Shown piece after piece: positions 1-8,831 of a DNA stretch of 11,256 nt. Each line of letters starts with the position of its first letter. The first letter of the stretch is position 1. The notes beneath the pieces were generated by a model. It was not told the origin of the DNA, made no database searches, and saw only the letters and a list, made by a program, of their open reading frames with translations. The stretch comes from Euperipatoides rowelli (lineage: Eukaryota; Onychophora; Udeonychophora; Euonychophora; Peripatopsidae), in NCBI GenBank assembly GCA_003024985.2, contig PXIH01S0012720.1. The stretch is one strand, 5' to 3'. The translations under genes and the position numbers were made by a program.

Positions 1-344
1 AGTCTGAAGTTAATATTGTTTGGATAATTATTAAAATACTTATGATTTTGCAATTTACCATTTTATGATACTGAAAAGCGCGATTTTAATCGTGATTTAC
101 AATGAAAGGGTTAAAGTGTAAGTATCACTAAAAAAAATTGAGTTTATTGCTAATTCTTTTAGAATGGGCTATTTTATGAAAGAAAAAAAAATTAAAAAAA
201 AAATTGTTGCATTTTTAGTCCTTTAAAAAGTGCATTATATGCAGAGGTCAAACTTTGAACGCTATACCAACAAGAACCATTTTTTTGTCATGTGACCATT
301 TACGACATCACAAGACTATTGCCCTCTCTCACTTCATCACTATA

Positions 345-553
345 ATGGCTGCTAATTTCAATCTTAGCGATAATTCTGACAGCGATAATGACATTGTTGA
401 AAACTTGAATGGATTAAACATTCAAGTTAAACCATATAGACTATGTTCTAGCCTAGATCCAGAATTAAAAGAAAATACAGATTTAAATGAAAGTTCCGAA
501 TCAAATTTGCTAGTCCCAAGTGTAACCGATGATCATCAAGGCAACACAGACTG
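345..553 (+). pseudogene. P2X7-like domain gene, exon 1 (left copy, open)
   Basis: This exon encodes about 70 residues starting MAANFNLSDNSDSDNDI. An acidic Ser/Asp-rich N-terminus is followed by a VKPYR segment, a polar linker and a terminal GNTDW. I chose ATG 345 because it has A at -3 and G at +4, and because the two repeat copies are most alike just after it; an in-frame upstream ATG at 255 is less conserved. The likely splice donor is ACTG|GTAGGC at 553/554. In 'P2X purinoceptor 7-like' proteins an N-TDW run is followed directly by a Cys-rich WCxCxxC segment, and that is what exon 2 supplies in matching phase (TG + G). These proteins resemble only the cytosolic zinc-binding C-terminal domain of the P2X7 channel; their cellular role is unclear. 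The exon itself is open, but the gene is marked as a pseudogene because exon 2 has a stop. Confidence 0.72.
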
Positions 554-801
554 GTAGGCTTTGTAGTTTTGTAATTTGTTGTTTTGTCAAAAATTAGTCC
601 AGATAAATTTTAGTTTTATGTTGAATTTGAAAGTAACAAACTAGAACAATGAATTGCTGCAGGGATCTGCCTTGTTTACGTTACAAATTTGTGCTTACTC
701 CTTCCATATTAATTTTCCTTTTCTAAAACTAAAAATGAGTGCTTGCATTCAATAAATAAAAAAATATTAAACAATCTAACCGTCACTTATTTTCTCCCTT
801 G

Positions 802-1011
802 GTGCGAGTGTGGTGGTTGCATTGTAATGCTAACAGCATAGAGTATCTGTTGCCAAGCCATTGACCGTGTATACCAGAAGATAGAAGACGGCACAGCTTG
901 CATTACTCTTCATGGTGCGTTTCCGACACTGTTTTTAAACCTTGATGTATTGAAATTGCCTTATTTTTCTTACATTGAGGAGTATGGCGAACTAGCCATT
1001 CCTATCAACAA
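802..1011 (+). pseudogene. P2X7-like domain gene, exon 2 (left copy, stop codon inside)
   Basis: Read after the split TGG codon, this exon begins CECGGCIVM. After an in-frame TAG at 839-841 it continues with SICCQAIDRVYQKIEDG, then CITLHGAFPTLFLNLDVL, then YFSYIEEYGELAIPINK. The Cys pairs, the ICCQ run, the CIT-H segment and the aromatic YFSY segment follow the order of the P2X7 C-terminal (ballast) domain, whose cysteines bind zinc in the vertebrate channel. The donor at AACAA|GTAAGAA (1011/1012) is good and is shared by both copies. The right copy has a sense codon where this copy has the TAG, together with a 3-base length difference. The acceptor is poor here (cttg rather than ag before gtgcgag), another sign of decay. 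The tryptophan- and arginine-rich C-terminal part of the domain was not found downstream. Confidence 0.7.
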
Positions 1012-1839
1012 GTAAGAAAGAAAGAATTAAATTATTCCAGTGTTGACAGTATTATGACAACGTAACTTACCTCAGTTACCTGGAAGAAGTCGTTTATTTG
1101 AAGTTCTGGTCTTAAGATTTTTTTCATAAAGAAAATTGTACATTTAAGCCTAAATAATTGCCACTAACTTATTTCAGTTCTAATGTTTTATAACCATTCT
1201 AATATGTTGTGTAAAAATTTATCAATTATTGACGATTAGAATAGCTTTAATAATTTTATTTTATTTACTTTCAGATTAGATAATTAACTTGATAGTTAGT
1301 ATTTCTGATTTTGATAGCCCTAAAGCAGTGGTGACAGTAATTAGTAATGGCATGGTGTTTTTCAAAATGAATTGAACAAATATGACTGTATTCCGTGGGC
1401 TCAAAATATTTTCTCCGACAAAAATTCACCCATTAATTCCTAATAGAAATATCTTTTGGAAATGCATCGAAACTATTAGCATTTGATGTTGTCTTGTATC
1501 GATTAAAACCATATACTGCACTGTTCCTCGGCATTTTGGTTTAAAAAAATATTTTTAAGGATAATTATCGTTTAAAGATAATAAATAAATGGAGACTAGC
1601 TCTAAGGTTGATATAGAAGTTTTGCCTTCAGTGATAGTCTTAAGGCATCATTGTTTGACATTTCATCCAATCAAAATGGAGGACAGGATTATGTAAACAA
1701 CTTTATGAAGGTAAATTTTAAAATTGTTTTTATATATTATTACTTAAGTGTAAATTAACTGAAAAAAGGGCTAGATATTATTTTTATTACAAACACTAAA
1801 AGAATTAACAATAAACTTGATTTTTTTAAGTGATATTTA
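1012..1839. other. Gene-free stretch after left exon 2
   Basis: The first part (to 1167) is the conserved start of intron 2 of the P2X7-like gene. From 1168 to 1839 there is AT-rich sequence with no long open frame. The only exon-like object is at 1632-1711, described separately. This stretch could be the rest of the duplicated segment, hidden in the right copy by an insertion, or host DNA between that segment and viral block 2. Confidence 0.5.
1632..1711 (+). other. Exon-like cassette of unknown origin
   Basis: An 80-base segment is bounded by a good acceptor (pyrimidine-rich gttttgccttcag) and a good donor (ATGAAG|gtaaat). One frame is open throughout and reads DSLKASLFDISSNQNGG and then QDYVNNFMK. 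I do not recognise this peptide, and it does not resemble the expected third exon of a P2X7-like gene. Its phase would match a donor like the one at 553/554, but this may be chance. It could equally be a random AT-rich open frame or a piece of viral remnant. Confidence 0.2.
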
Positions 1840-2910
1840 CACTCTGAGTCTATCAGGTTTAATGAAGATCCATACTCTCTTCCTTTAGAGAACCACCATC
1901 AGCCAACACTGTTCTCAGGAAGCAAGTGGCAGCAATGCCCTTATTAAAGAGCTTTTAATGAACAGAAGGAGGGATTCAAGCAGTATTTACTCGTATGTTT
2001 TTCTACAGCAAACTGCTACAACTCGAGACTAATGTCAGCAGTTTATGGGTGCAGCCCGGAGAGTATAGTGAGAGAGATGATTAGGATGTTTGAATCAGGG
2101 AAAAGTGTATATTTATAAAGCTCTCTTGTTGAACACCTCAAAACATATTGCTGACCGATCCTTGAATCGGGCTAAGAAAAGTGACGATAAACTACATTTA
2201 TACAGAAAACAACTGATGACCAGAGGAATCAAAGCTGTAGATATTAGACCCTGTGGTCACAGAACTGTCTCAATGTATTAGAAACCAGGCATGGGGAAAT
2301 CTCAGAAAAAAATCAGATTTTACTCGGGATACACATAACTATGGTGATCTTCAAGGATTCGACCCATAGTATAGTTATAGCTTTTGAAACAAAGATCCGA
2401 TCATCATCCAATGCTCTCCTGAGTCTTACTATGCACTCTTTCAAGGGTACGGTTCTTTGTATACATCCAACGAAGGTATACAAACATTAGTGGTAAATGA
2501 TACTCAGCAGGCTCTGGCAATCAAATTAAGAAAATCGATATTGTTATGTCAAATTCCCACCTATTCCATTGAACACCCAAAGTTGTCAGTTATTGTCTCA
2601 GGTTCAAGACCTTTTTACTTCCAATAAACAAAGCTCCAAACAGAAAATTTAGATCTCTTCCTGTACTCCCATTCCAAGTTCGTATATTTAGAGCATCAGT
2701 TCGCTGGTAAATTGGAGTCGCTTTATTTTTATTTTAGAACTAGACTGTGTCACATGAACTATCAGTTGTTATCTCAACTGGTAACCATAGTTTACATATC
2801 TCCTATTTTGGTAATAGACAGGTTCTCATCTGCAAATGGGAACATCTCTGAATCCGTTGTTGTGACATTTTTATCTTGATAGCCAGACTTGGCAGAAAAT
2901 AAGGCCCTGG
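1840..2910 (+). pseudogene. Endogenous chuvirus-like L polymerase, block 2 (downstream part), decayed
   Basis: A remnant of a negative-strand RNA virus large protein is broken by several frameshifts and stops. In order, the readable pieces are: 1852-1947, including RFNEDPYSLPLE; 1931-1990 in another frame, including SNALIKELL; 1975-2115, the best piece, including YNSRLMSAVYGCSPESIV and REMIRMFESGKSV; and 2123-2280, including LLLNTSKHIADRSLNRAKK and ending GHRTVSMY. The DPYxLPLE and SAVYxCSPExIVxEMIRxFES strings resemble the region that follows the palm motifs in chuvirus-type L proteins, upstream of or within the capping domain. Further open pieces from 2388 to about 2870 are listed separately. 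The block is richer in GC than its flanks. It shows no sign of selection. Its place in the window, before block 1, is opposite to protein order. The family level is an inference from memory of motifs. Confidence 0.68.
2388..2870 (+). pseudogene. Open remnants downstream of block 2, probably viral, not assigned
   Basis: Immediately after the recognisable L pieces, a stop-free run at 2388-2624 (79 codons, no Met start) reads for example CSPESYYALFQGYGSLYTS and TLVVNDTQQALAIKLRKS. A second frame from about 2621 to 2706 includes APNRKFRSLPVLPFQVRIF. A third from about 2738 to 2870 includes LCHMNYQLLSQLVTIVYIS. The frame changes look like indel decay of a single coding sequence. Composition and spacing match block 2, so a more distal part of the same L gene is the likeliest source. 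I cannot place these strings in a named domain, and another viral gene or a host gene is possible. Confidence 0.45.
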
Positions 2911-3522
2911 TCTTCCAAAGATCCACTTTTTTTGTAGTTTATCTATAACCACTTGTTGAATTTTACTATTTTTTTCAATATTGTTTATCCATACAATTTT
3001 TTTATTAAGACTTTCAGAAAGAGCGAACTTTAAGGTTTTATAATTTCATTAATTTTCAGCAAATTAATTTCCTGTGTCTTCTTGCCCATATTTTCAGTTT
3101 TTTTTATGAAAAGGAAAAAAAGAAAATTAGTATTTTTTTATGTAAAGAATTTTTTTTATAGCTGTAGCCTAAATAGATTTAAAGGGAAATAGTCGCAGAC
3201 AATATTTTGGAAATTGTTAGCAGACAATGTCCTTTTAAACTTCGTGCTTTAAATGGGCAAAGGTCATTGTCATAGTTACAGTAAAGTTTTTATTGAATTT
3301 TTTTTTTTTAAAAAAAGAAAAATAAATTAAAGCATTGGTTCATATCTGTACAGAATTTTTTTTTTGGATTTTGTAATTATTTAATAGTTAGAAATTTTAT
3401 TGAAAATTGTTATTAAGAGAGTTGTTTGGCGCTGTTTTTTTTTCTTAAAGAAATTATTGTTCATAATTTTTCAGGAAAGGGTAGCTATGAAATAGATAGC
3501 TATATAGCACTATCTTCTTCAT

Positions 3523-3550
3523 AAATAAATGTGCCTAATCACATTTATTT
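3523..3550. repeat. Perfect 11-bp inverted repeat (hairpin)
   Basis: AAATAAATGTG at 3523-3533 and CACATTTATTT at 3540-3550 are exact reverse complements separated by the 6-base loop CCTAAT. The stem is AT-rich. The run just upstream (3483-3508) is also rich in short tagctat palindromes. No function is evident; it could be the remains of a small transposon end or chance in AT-rich DNA. Confidence 0.6.
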
Positions 3551-3958
3551 CTTTAATTAGTATTACAAGACTAGGTCTCATCCTTATGTTTATCATATTC
3601 ATAATATTTGGTAGTTTTTAAAGTTGCTTATTTGTTTAATAAATTTAGGAATATGTTTTAAGCAGAGTATGAGATTCAGACTAATAAATTCTAAATTTAA
3701 CATTTTATTTCATTATATACAATCAATAAGTGATAATTATTATTTGCTATTTTCACTTGCCGGTGTGTTCTTATTCTTTATTATAAAATTGTAACCGAAC
3801 AATTAAGACAAAGCTGTTAAAAAAAAGAGAAAAAAATTAAACATTTTTTTTTAAAATTTATGTTACCGGTATTGGTAGAATAATCAAATATGTATAATGA
3901 ATGAAACAATAATAGACTTTGTTTGTAATTTTTCTATCCAAATCAATTATGCTCTTAT

Positions 3959-4060
3959 CAATATTGTAATATAATCTTATGATTCAAAACACCTCTAGAA
4001 ATATTATATTTTTTTATGCTCAATATTTTATAATCCTATGATTCAAGACACCTCTAGAAA
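3959..4060 (+). repeat. Tandem duplication, unit about 62 bp
   Basis: Bases 3959-4020 (starting caatattgtaatataatc) are followed directly by a partial second copy at 4021-4060 (starting caatattttataatcc). Both contain the nearly identical core atgattcaaracacctctagaaa. The second copy stops after the core. The few differences indicate a fairly recent slippage or small unequal exchange. Confidence 0.75.
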
Positions 4061-5037
4061 ATTTACCTTTGAAAATTGGACAATTATTTATTCACCTGTG
4101 CAATTATAATCAACAGACAATACTCTTTTATTTCCAAAATGGACTATTTATAAACTATATAATTTGTATTTGTGTACCTGGGACAATAAGTAAAACTCAT
4201 GATTATTTTATCTACATTAATATAAGGAAGCTACGTCATCGGAATTTTTACATAAGAATTGCATCGTATAATCCTGTAAAGATACTTCTAGAAACCATAA
4301 AACACCTGACATTTAAATCACCGGTTAAACCAATCAAGATATTTGTTGACAAAATTTTATTTTGGATTGTTCCTTAGAGCCATAGACATGCACCATAAAT
4401 GGATTTACAGTGATTTTGGACCAATCAGGAAACAAATAAACCTTCACATCGAAATTTTGTGAATTCATGCTATTAGGGGGGGGGGGGTATATAAATCTAC
4501 ACTCACTTTCAATCTAAATGTTGATTTTGTTTTTCTGAAAATTTTTTAAAATACGCTTTAAAAAAAATTTTTTTTTTTTAACTATGAAAATATAATTAAT
4601 TAGCTTTAATATTCTGCAAAAAATTTGAAATTCCGATCATTTTTACTATTTTTACTTTAATATTTTTAAAAAAGTACACTAAAAGCGTAAGTCGAACTGT
4701 AGGGTATAAACTTCTCAAAAATTTCTTCCATGGCTGGCAACAAACTGGAGAAAATCCAAGCTTAATTTTATGTCGATTGGTGGTGTGCGATCACAGTGTC
4801 GTCAAATGACGATTCTTTTGGTTCAACGTAATTAAAGTAAGGCTTACAACCAAGAATCTCTTAATTTTTAAGGCCTAACAACAACCACAAACATTTTACA
4901 AAAATGCGCGCATTTTAATAAACATTTAAAACTTCTTTGAAAACACATTCATACAATGTTTTAAAGTATAGATTATTCTTTAGAGACTATTTGGGAGTCC
5001 TAAAATAATAAATTATTTAAACTTCAATACATCTGAT

Positions 5038-5192
5038 GTAGGCTACGGTACTGTAGGCTAGAAGATCGCAGTAGGCTATACTGTACACTAATAAACTTTA
5101 AAGATGCAGCACTTTAAATAATTAAATAAATAATTGAATTTGTACAGGAAAAATGAAGAAGTATTGAAAAATATTTTTTTTAGTATAGCCTA
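5038..5192. repeat. GTAGGCTA cluster with an 11-bp inverted partner
   Basis: GTAGGCTA occurs at 5038-5045, 5053-5060 and 5071-5078. The string TAGGCTATACT (5072-5082) has its exact reverse complement AGTATAGCCTA at 5182-5192. This could mark the ends of a very short inverted-repeat element of about 121 bp, but I see no clear target-site duplication around it. Confidence 0.4.
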
Positions 5193-5339
5193 TAATAAAC
5201 AGAAAATGCCGTTAATGTCACAATTTCAGAAAAGAGGCCTAGTCTACAATAGCTGTAAAATTTCTTTAACTTGACAACTTATATATTTTTAAATAGATCT
5301 TTGAATGCTAATTTACCTTTACCTTTTATTACAATTAAA

Positions 5340-5436
5340 TTTTAAATAATATGTAACATATTTGATTTTTAATGAATTTCTTTTAACGAAAACGTTTAGA
5401 AATTTAAGGGTGGTGCATGGTCTTATAGGAATTACA
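5340..5436 (+). repeat. 97-bp direct repeat, copy 1
   Basis: This runs from ttttaaataatatgtaac to ggaattaca and matches 5817-5913 with only a handful of substitutions (for example acata/acaca, gggtgg/gggagg, tcttata/tcccaga). The two copies are 380 bp apart. No coding sense was found in the repeat. Confidence 0.9.
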
Positions 5437-5816
5437 AGTGGGAAACTACACAGTCTTAGAAAAATTGTTTTAAATTGTAATTAAACAATTTTAAAAATAT
5501 AAAAACTTTAAAATATTAAAAAATAATGATTAAATTATTAGATTTTTTTTTTGGTAATATTGAATAAAAAAACGGGGGGAAATTCACAGATAGGTGTGAC
5601 TGTGAGATAATACAATCAGCATTTAGGTTGAAAGTTAGTGCATGTAATTAAGATAGACTTTGCTGAGGTGTTACTTCCAAACTTGGGAATAAGATGAATA
5701 TCCACGCCAGTTGAATTCAGATTCTTATTAGCCTATTATGATGAAACGAGCATAAGATTACTATCCTCATATGGGACTTTTCTTTATTTAAAGGACTCTA
5801 GTATTCAAATCTTATG
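5437..5816. other. 380-bp spacer between the 97-bp repeats
   Basis: AT-rich at first (5460-5560), then more mixed (5580-5816). No gene, terminal inverted repeat or tandem array was recognised. It could be an insertion that carried a duplicated flank, or the part lying between two members of a local duplication. Confidence 0.5.
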
Positions 5817-5913
5817 TTTTAAATAATATGTAACACATTTGATTTTTAATGAATTTCTTTTAACGAAAACGTTTAGAAATTTAAGGGAGGTGCATGGTCC
5901 CAGAGGAATTACA
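5817..5913 (+). repeat. 97-bp direct repeat, copy 2, abutting the LINE fragment
   Basis: This is the partner of 5340-5436. Its homology ends at attaca (5908-5913), just where LINE-like coding sense begins. That suggests the repeat edge marks the 5' truncation point of the retrotransposon insertion or a recombination joint. Confidence 0.88.
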
Positions 5914-5997
5914 TCTTTTACTCTACTAACTTCTCTTTCAATGATCACATTGAATATATATATCGCAATGCTTCAAAAAACATTGGATATATCAAAC

Positions 5998-6005
5998 GTA
6001 TTGGG
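5998..6005. repeat. 8-bp target-site duplication (left) of the MITE
   Basis: GTATTGGG immediately precedes the MITE end and is repeated exactly at 6223-6230 after the other end. The unbroken copies show the insertion is comparatively young. Confidence 0.92.
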
Positions 6006-6222
6006 CAGGGGTGTCTGAATTCAGGGAGCCCGGGAGCCATGGCTCCTGAAAAAAATGAGCTGGCTCCTGAAAAAAATGATTAGACAAATTTATTTACCAT
6101 TTAAATATTGTTAAAGATATGTATTTTTAAATTTTTGCAGGTAAGAATTTTTGACTCTTCTTACCTGGCTCCTGAAAATTTTTGGCTGNCTCCTGAACTT
6201 TTGGAAGATTTAGACACCCCTG
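6006..6222. mobile_element. 217-bp hAT-type MITE inserted in the LINE
   Basis: The 5' end CAGGGGTGTCTGAAT and the reverse complement of the 3' end (CAGGGGTGTCTAAAT) match over 15 bases with one difference. The element is flanked on both sides by the 8-bp direct repeat GTATTGGG (5998-6005 and 6223-6230). An 8-bp target duplication with CAGGGGTG-type ends is the signature of hAT superfamily non-autonomous elements. The interior holds several copies of GGCTCCTGAA (near 6051, 6071, 6175 and a variant near 6190). It has no coding capacity of its own; the open frame across it is accidental. One undetermined base (n) is at 6189. Confidence 0.92.
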
Positions 6223-6230
6223 GTATTGGG
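6223..6230. repeat. 8-bp target-site duplication (right) of the MITE
   Basis: GTATTGGG, identical to 5998-6005. Counting the MITE plus one target copy as inserted sequence (225 bp, a multiple of three) explains why the reverse transcriptase sense is in the same frame on both sides. Confidence 0.92.
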
Positions 6231-6890
6231 TATGACTTCGCAAACAAAAAAACTTTAATGCTCATTTATAACACTATGATGAGATCACGTATTGAATTTG
6301 GTACTATTATATGGAACAACATTACCAAACAAAATATTGACCACCTAGAATCTCTTCAATATAGATTTCTTAGATACCTCTCATTTCGTACTAATATTGA
6401 TTACCACCAATATAACTACAGCCAACTATGTAATATATTTAAATATGAAAACCTTCATGTACGCAGAATTAGATTTGACATTTTATTCTTATACAGTCAT
6501 TCATGGAATAATTGACTGCTATGATCTTCTGAACAAGATTCAAATTCATCAACCTTCTAGACCCTTAAGAGATCATAGAATCTTTAACATTGATTTTTCT
6601 AAATGCAATTACAACCTTAATTGTGTCATAACTAGAACCTGTACCTACTGTAATGTAAATAATATTAATCCTTATGTTCCCCTCAGGGAATACTTAAATA
6701 CATTTAAAAATCAAATTGATTTGCAAAATTATTAACCCTAGACTCTGAAACAAATAATTAATTTCAATTGTGTTTAATCTTTTTCACTTTTAACCTCTTG
6801 CTTTATTGTAATTTGAAACTACTTCTCTTAATGTCTTTAAAACTCACCTGTAAATGGATATGTATTAATCGTAGATGCAGTCTAATAAAC

Positions 6891-7510
6891 AATTAAGATT
6901 TTATATCAGAAAATTATTCATAATGCGAGTTCAGAGGAAATTGGTAAAAACTGAAATATTTGAAATTTAAAATATAATGGCAAGATAGAATTAAGAAATT
7001 TAGGTTGTCCGGAGTGTAATTAAGAGTTTCAGATTTATGTAAACGTAAGAAATTTTTTTATATTTTATGTTTAAAAATTGTTCCAAAATGAATTTATTTT
7101 ATATTATTAATAAAAAATGTTTGTTAAAATATTAAAGATTTGTGTTGGGATTATTTCTGATCCAAGGTAGCATAGCAACCATATTATTTATTTTATTTAG
7201 TATTATAAATTTTTAAGATGCTTTTAGGTGCTGCTGTTTTGAAGACTTGACCAGTTATTTTATTTTTGTGTTACTCAACAAGGCCAGGGTTGGTAGTAGC
7301 CCGTGTCTATCTATGATGGGTGATAAGAAGATATAGAAATATCTTACCATCCCTAAATACAGTACATGTCACTTTCATATTATCAGAATTTTGGTTAAGG
7401 ATTTAGTTAAGGATTTTTTTTAATATATATTTAATATTTCTCATCAAAGTAATTAATTAGGAGTATTTTATAGGGTAGAGATTACAATTACTTTCAATGT
7501 TCCCTTTTCA
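6891..7510. other. AT-rich stretch between LINE and viral block 1
   Basis: No gene was recognised. There is a short direct repeat ggttaaggattt/agttaaggattt near 7392-7417 and an imperfect palindrome around 7322-7350 (gataagaagatatagaaatatcttacc). The base composition changes to a GC-richer pattern at about 7540, where viral coding sense begins. Confidence 0.5.
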
Positions 7511-7691
7511 CACTTCATTATTTATTTTTGTTTATCTGTGGACAGATCCAAAATATCACAATATCAAGATAAGTTTTCTCCTCATCTATCAATATTTGAG
7601 AGAAAATTTGATGTGCACTACATTTGTCCCATATAAGAGTTAGGACTCACTTTAACGAGGGTAATCTCTCTAGAGATGGCGTTCTACAACA

Positions 7692-8030
7692 ACTCTATGT
7701 AAGATTGACTTGGTGAATGATTCAGTTTGTTACAATTATCATCTTTATCCTGATCTATTGCTAGCCAGTCTGGATGAATTCTTTGTCACTAGAAAGAACA
7801 TAATCAACTTAGGAATAACTGTTCAGCTCGGATGGTTGCTCAATTAGAGAGGTCTCTCTGAACCCACAGGCCCTCGAATATCTACAAACAAGCTTGAGGC
7901 TATTATCCTCCAGTATGTCCTTCAAACGCCTTTATGCAGCTCAGCGAAGAATGCAGCATACAATAAGCTGCCTCCCATCCACAGAAATCAGACGAGAGCA
8001 CCTAGAACCGGTCAACAATTGGGGAGGGCG
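7692..8030 (+). pseudogene. L block 1: N-terminal piece
   Basis: One frame is readable across about 113 codons with a single internal TAG near 7845. It includes SVCYNYHLYPDLLLASLDEF, RKNIINLGITVQLGW and KLEAIILQYVLQTPL. This part of L is poorly conserved among viruses, so the assignment rests on its position between the upstream piece and the conserved GHP region. It ends at TAG 8031. Confidence 0.6.
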
Positions 8031-8220
8031 TAGAGCATGACTTTGCAGTCATGTAATTTCCGAGTAAAACCTCACTATTGCATGGAGTAGAAACACATGT
8101 TATTAAATGGAGGGATCATACCTATATGCTTCCATGATCTTACTTATTAATTCACATTAAGTTATCGGATACCATCTCTCTCTACTGATGACATGTGCCT
8201 AACTTCCTAAATCAATCTAT

Positions 8221-8565
8221 CCTGAAAGTGCACTCCCAACCACTCTGCGGTTTATCAAAACACATCAACACCAACAGAAATTTTTTACCTTATCTAAAGT
8301 TCTGGAGGCTATGGTCATAGAGGAAACTCTGATGAGAGAGGAAGGGTTAGGAAATTCATCCTTCCTCAAAATGCTTGCCAGAGGACTCGATGATGAAATT
8401 GTTTTTGATTATATGGGATCAGAGCTCAGGGAGATTCTCATAGAGTCATCAATTCCTTTTATGCATGAGTTGGCATGTTTATCAAAAACAGTTGGACACC
8501 CTTTTTGTGATATCAGTCTAGCAGCTGAAGACCTGCATCATAAAACATGCTCCCAATGCCAATAG
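8221..8565 (+). pseudogene. L block 1: conserved GHP region before the fingers
   Basis: An open frame reads in from PESALPTTLRFIKTH through TLSKVLEAMVIEETLM and LKMLARGLDDEIVFDYMGSE to ELACLSKTVGHPFCDIS and AAEDLHHKT. The S-K-x-x-G-H-P-x-x-D signature is a hallmark of conserved region I of L proteins of non-segmented negative-strand RNA viruses, near the entry to the polymerase domain. The ATG at 8311 is internal to the domain and not a true start. Confidence 0.8.
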
Positions 8566-8831
8566 CCCTGCCAGAATAATGCAATGCATCACATATGCCA
8601 AAGAAGACTTCAATCGAAACTACACAGTTTGACATCACAAATAGCCCCTTGTCGAACTTCACAGGGATACACCTCCAAGCTTAGTCAGGTCGTGCATGTT
8701 AAATAAGGATCCTTGCTCTCCTGTAATTAGATCGAAATATGGAGCCATTTAGCTCATTATGATAACGTAACGCCCCTACCTATAATGGAGTTTGACTGAG
8801 TTGACAACTTCATCCCTTATATCAAAGACAG

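Larger units (their letters stand above)
111..1167 (+). repeat. Left copy of >1 kb direct repeat carrying a P2X7-like gene 5' half
   Basis: This stretch matches 10102-11146 in the same orientation. Both copies begin with the shared string ttaaagtgtaagtatca and stay alignable through cacatt..., the two exons below, and the last shared string gccactaa. Identity by eye is roughly 85-90%, with small indels. The repeat includes the presumed promoter, exon 1, intron 1, exon 2 and the start of intron 2 of a spliced gene, so it is a duplicated genomic segment rather than a simple transposon. The left boundary at 111 is sharp: bases 1-110 have no counterpart before the right copy. The end at 1167 may not be the true end, because the right copy appears interrupted there by an inserted element. 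Confidence 0.9.
2911..5339. other. AT-rich intergenic stretch without recognisable genes
   Basis: Long A/T runs dominate; counting 3001-3060 gives 15 G/C in 60. No convincing coding region was seen on either strand. The stretch contains an 11-bp perfect hairpin (3523-3550), a tandem duplication of about 62 bp (3959-4060), a run of twelve G (4476-4487) and a cluster of GTAGGCTA motifs (5038-5192). The longest open frame, 102 codons at 4069-4377, has Ile/Phe/Lys-rich composition expected of AT-rich noncoding DNA. It is not called as a gene. Confidence 0.6.
5914..6890 (+). mobile_element. Jockey-like non-LTR retrotransposon, 3' fragment (interrupted)
   Basis: This is the C-terminal part of a reverse transcriptase ORF plus a short 3' UTR, 5'-truncated. 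The coding sense starts with FSFNDHIEYIYRNASKN and IGYIKRIG (to 6005). It is interrupted by a MITE (6006-6222) and one duplicated target, then resumes in the same frame at 6231 with YDFANKKTLMLIYNTMMRSR, IEFGTIIWNN, HLESLQYRFLRYLSF and LHVRRIRFDILFLY. The pattern of SRIEFGTIIWN, LESLQxRFLRYL and RRxRFDILFLY is typical of the region after the RT palm in jockey/CR1-type elements. Around 6500 a 1-base frameshift moves the sense to the frame that reads IIDCYDLLNKI, PSRPLRDHRIF and CTYCNVNN and ends at the stop 6733-6735. A possible polyadenylation signal AATAAA is at 6884-6889. The catalytic palm motifs are missing, so the fragment is inactive. Confidence 0.82.

Noticed and set aside
745-775. AATAAA-type polyadenylation signal before left exon 2
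   Set aside because: It lies in intron 1 of the P2X7-like gene in both copies, and AATAAA is frequent by chance here.
4069-4377. 102-codon open frame
   Set aside because: Ile/Phe/Lys/Tyr-rich composition typical of AT-rich noncoding DNA, no motif, and its start lies just after a tandem duplication. I see no support for a gene.
4488-4510. TATATAAA followed by an initiator-like sequence
   Set aside because: Spacing does not fit a core promoter and no gene follows; such strings are expected in this base composition.
4690-4731. Short minus-strand frame starting at an ATG in good context (4731)
   Set aside because: Only about 20 codons, no convincing splice donor and no recognisable product.
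6108-6515. 135-codon open frame as a single protein
   Set aside because: Its first third is MITE sequence including an undetermined base; only the part from 6231 is real LINE sense.
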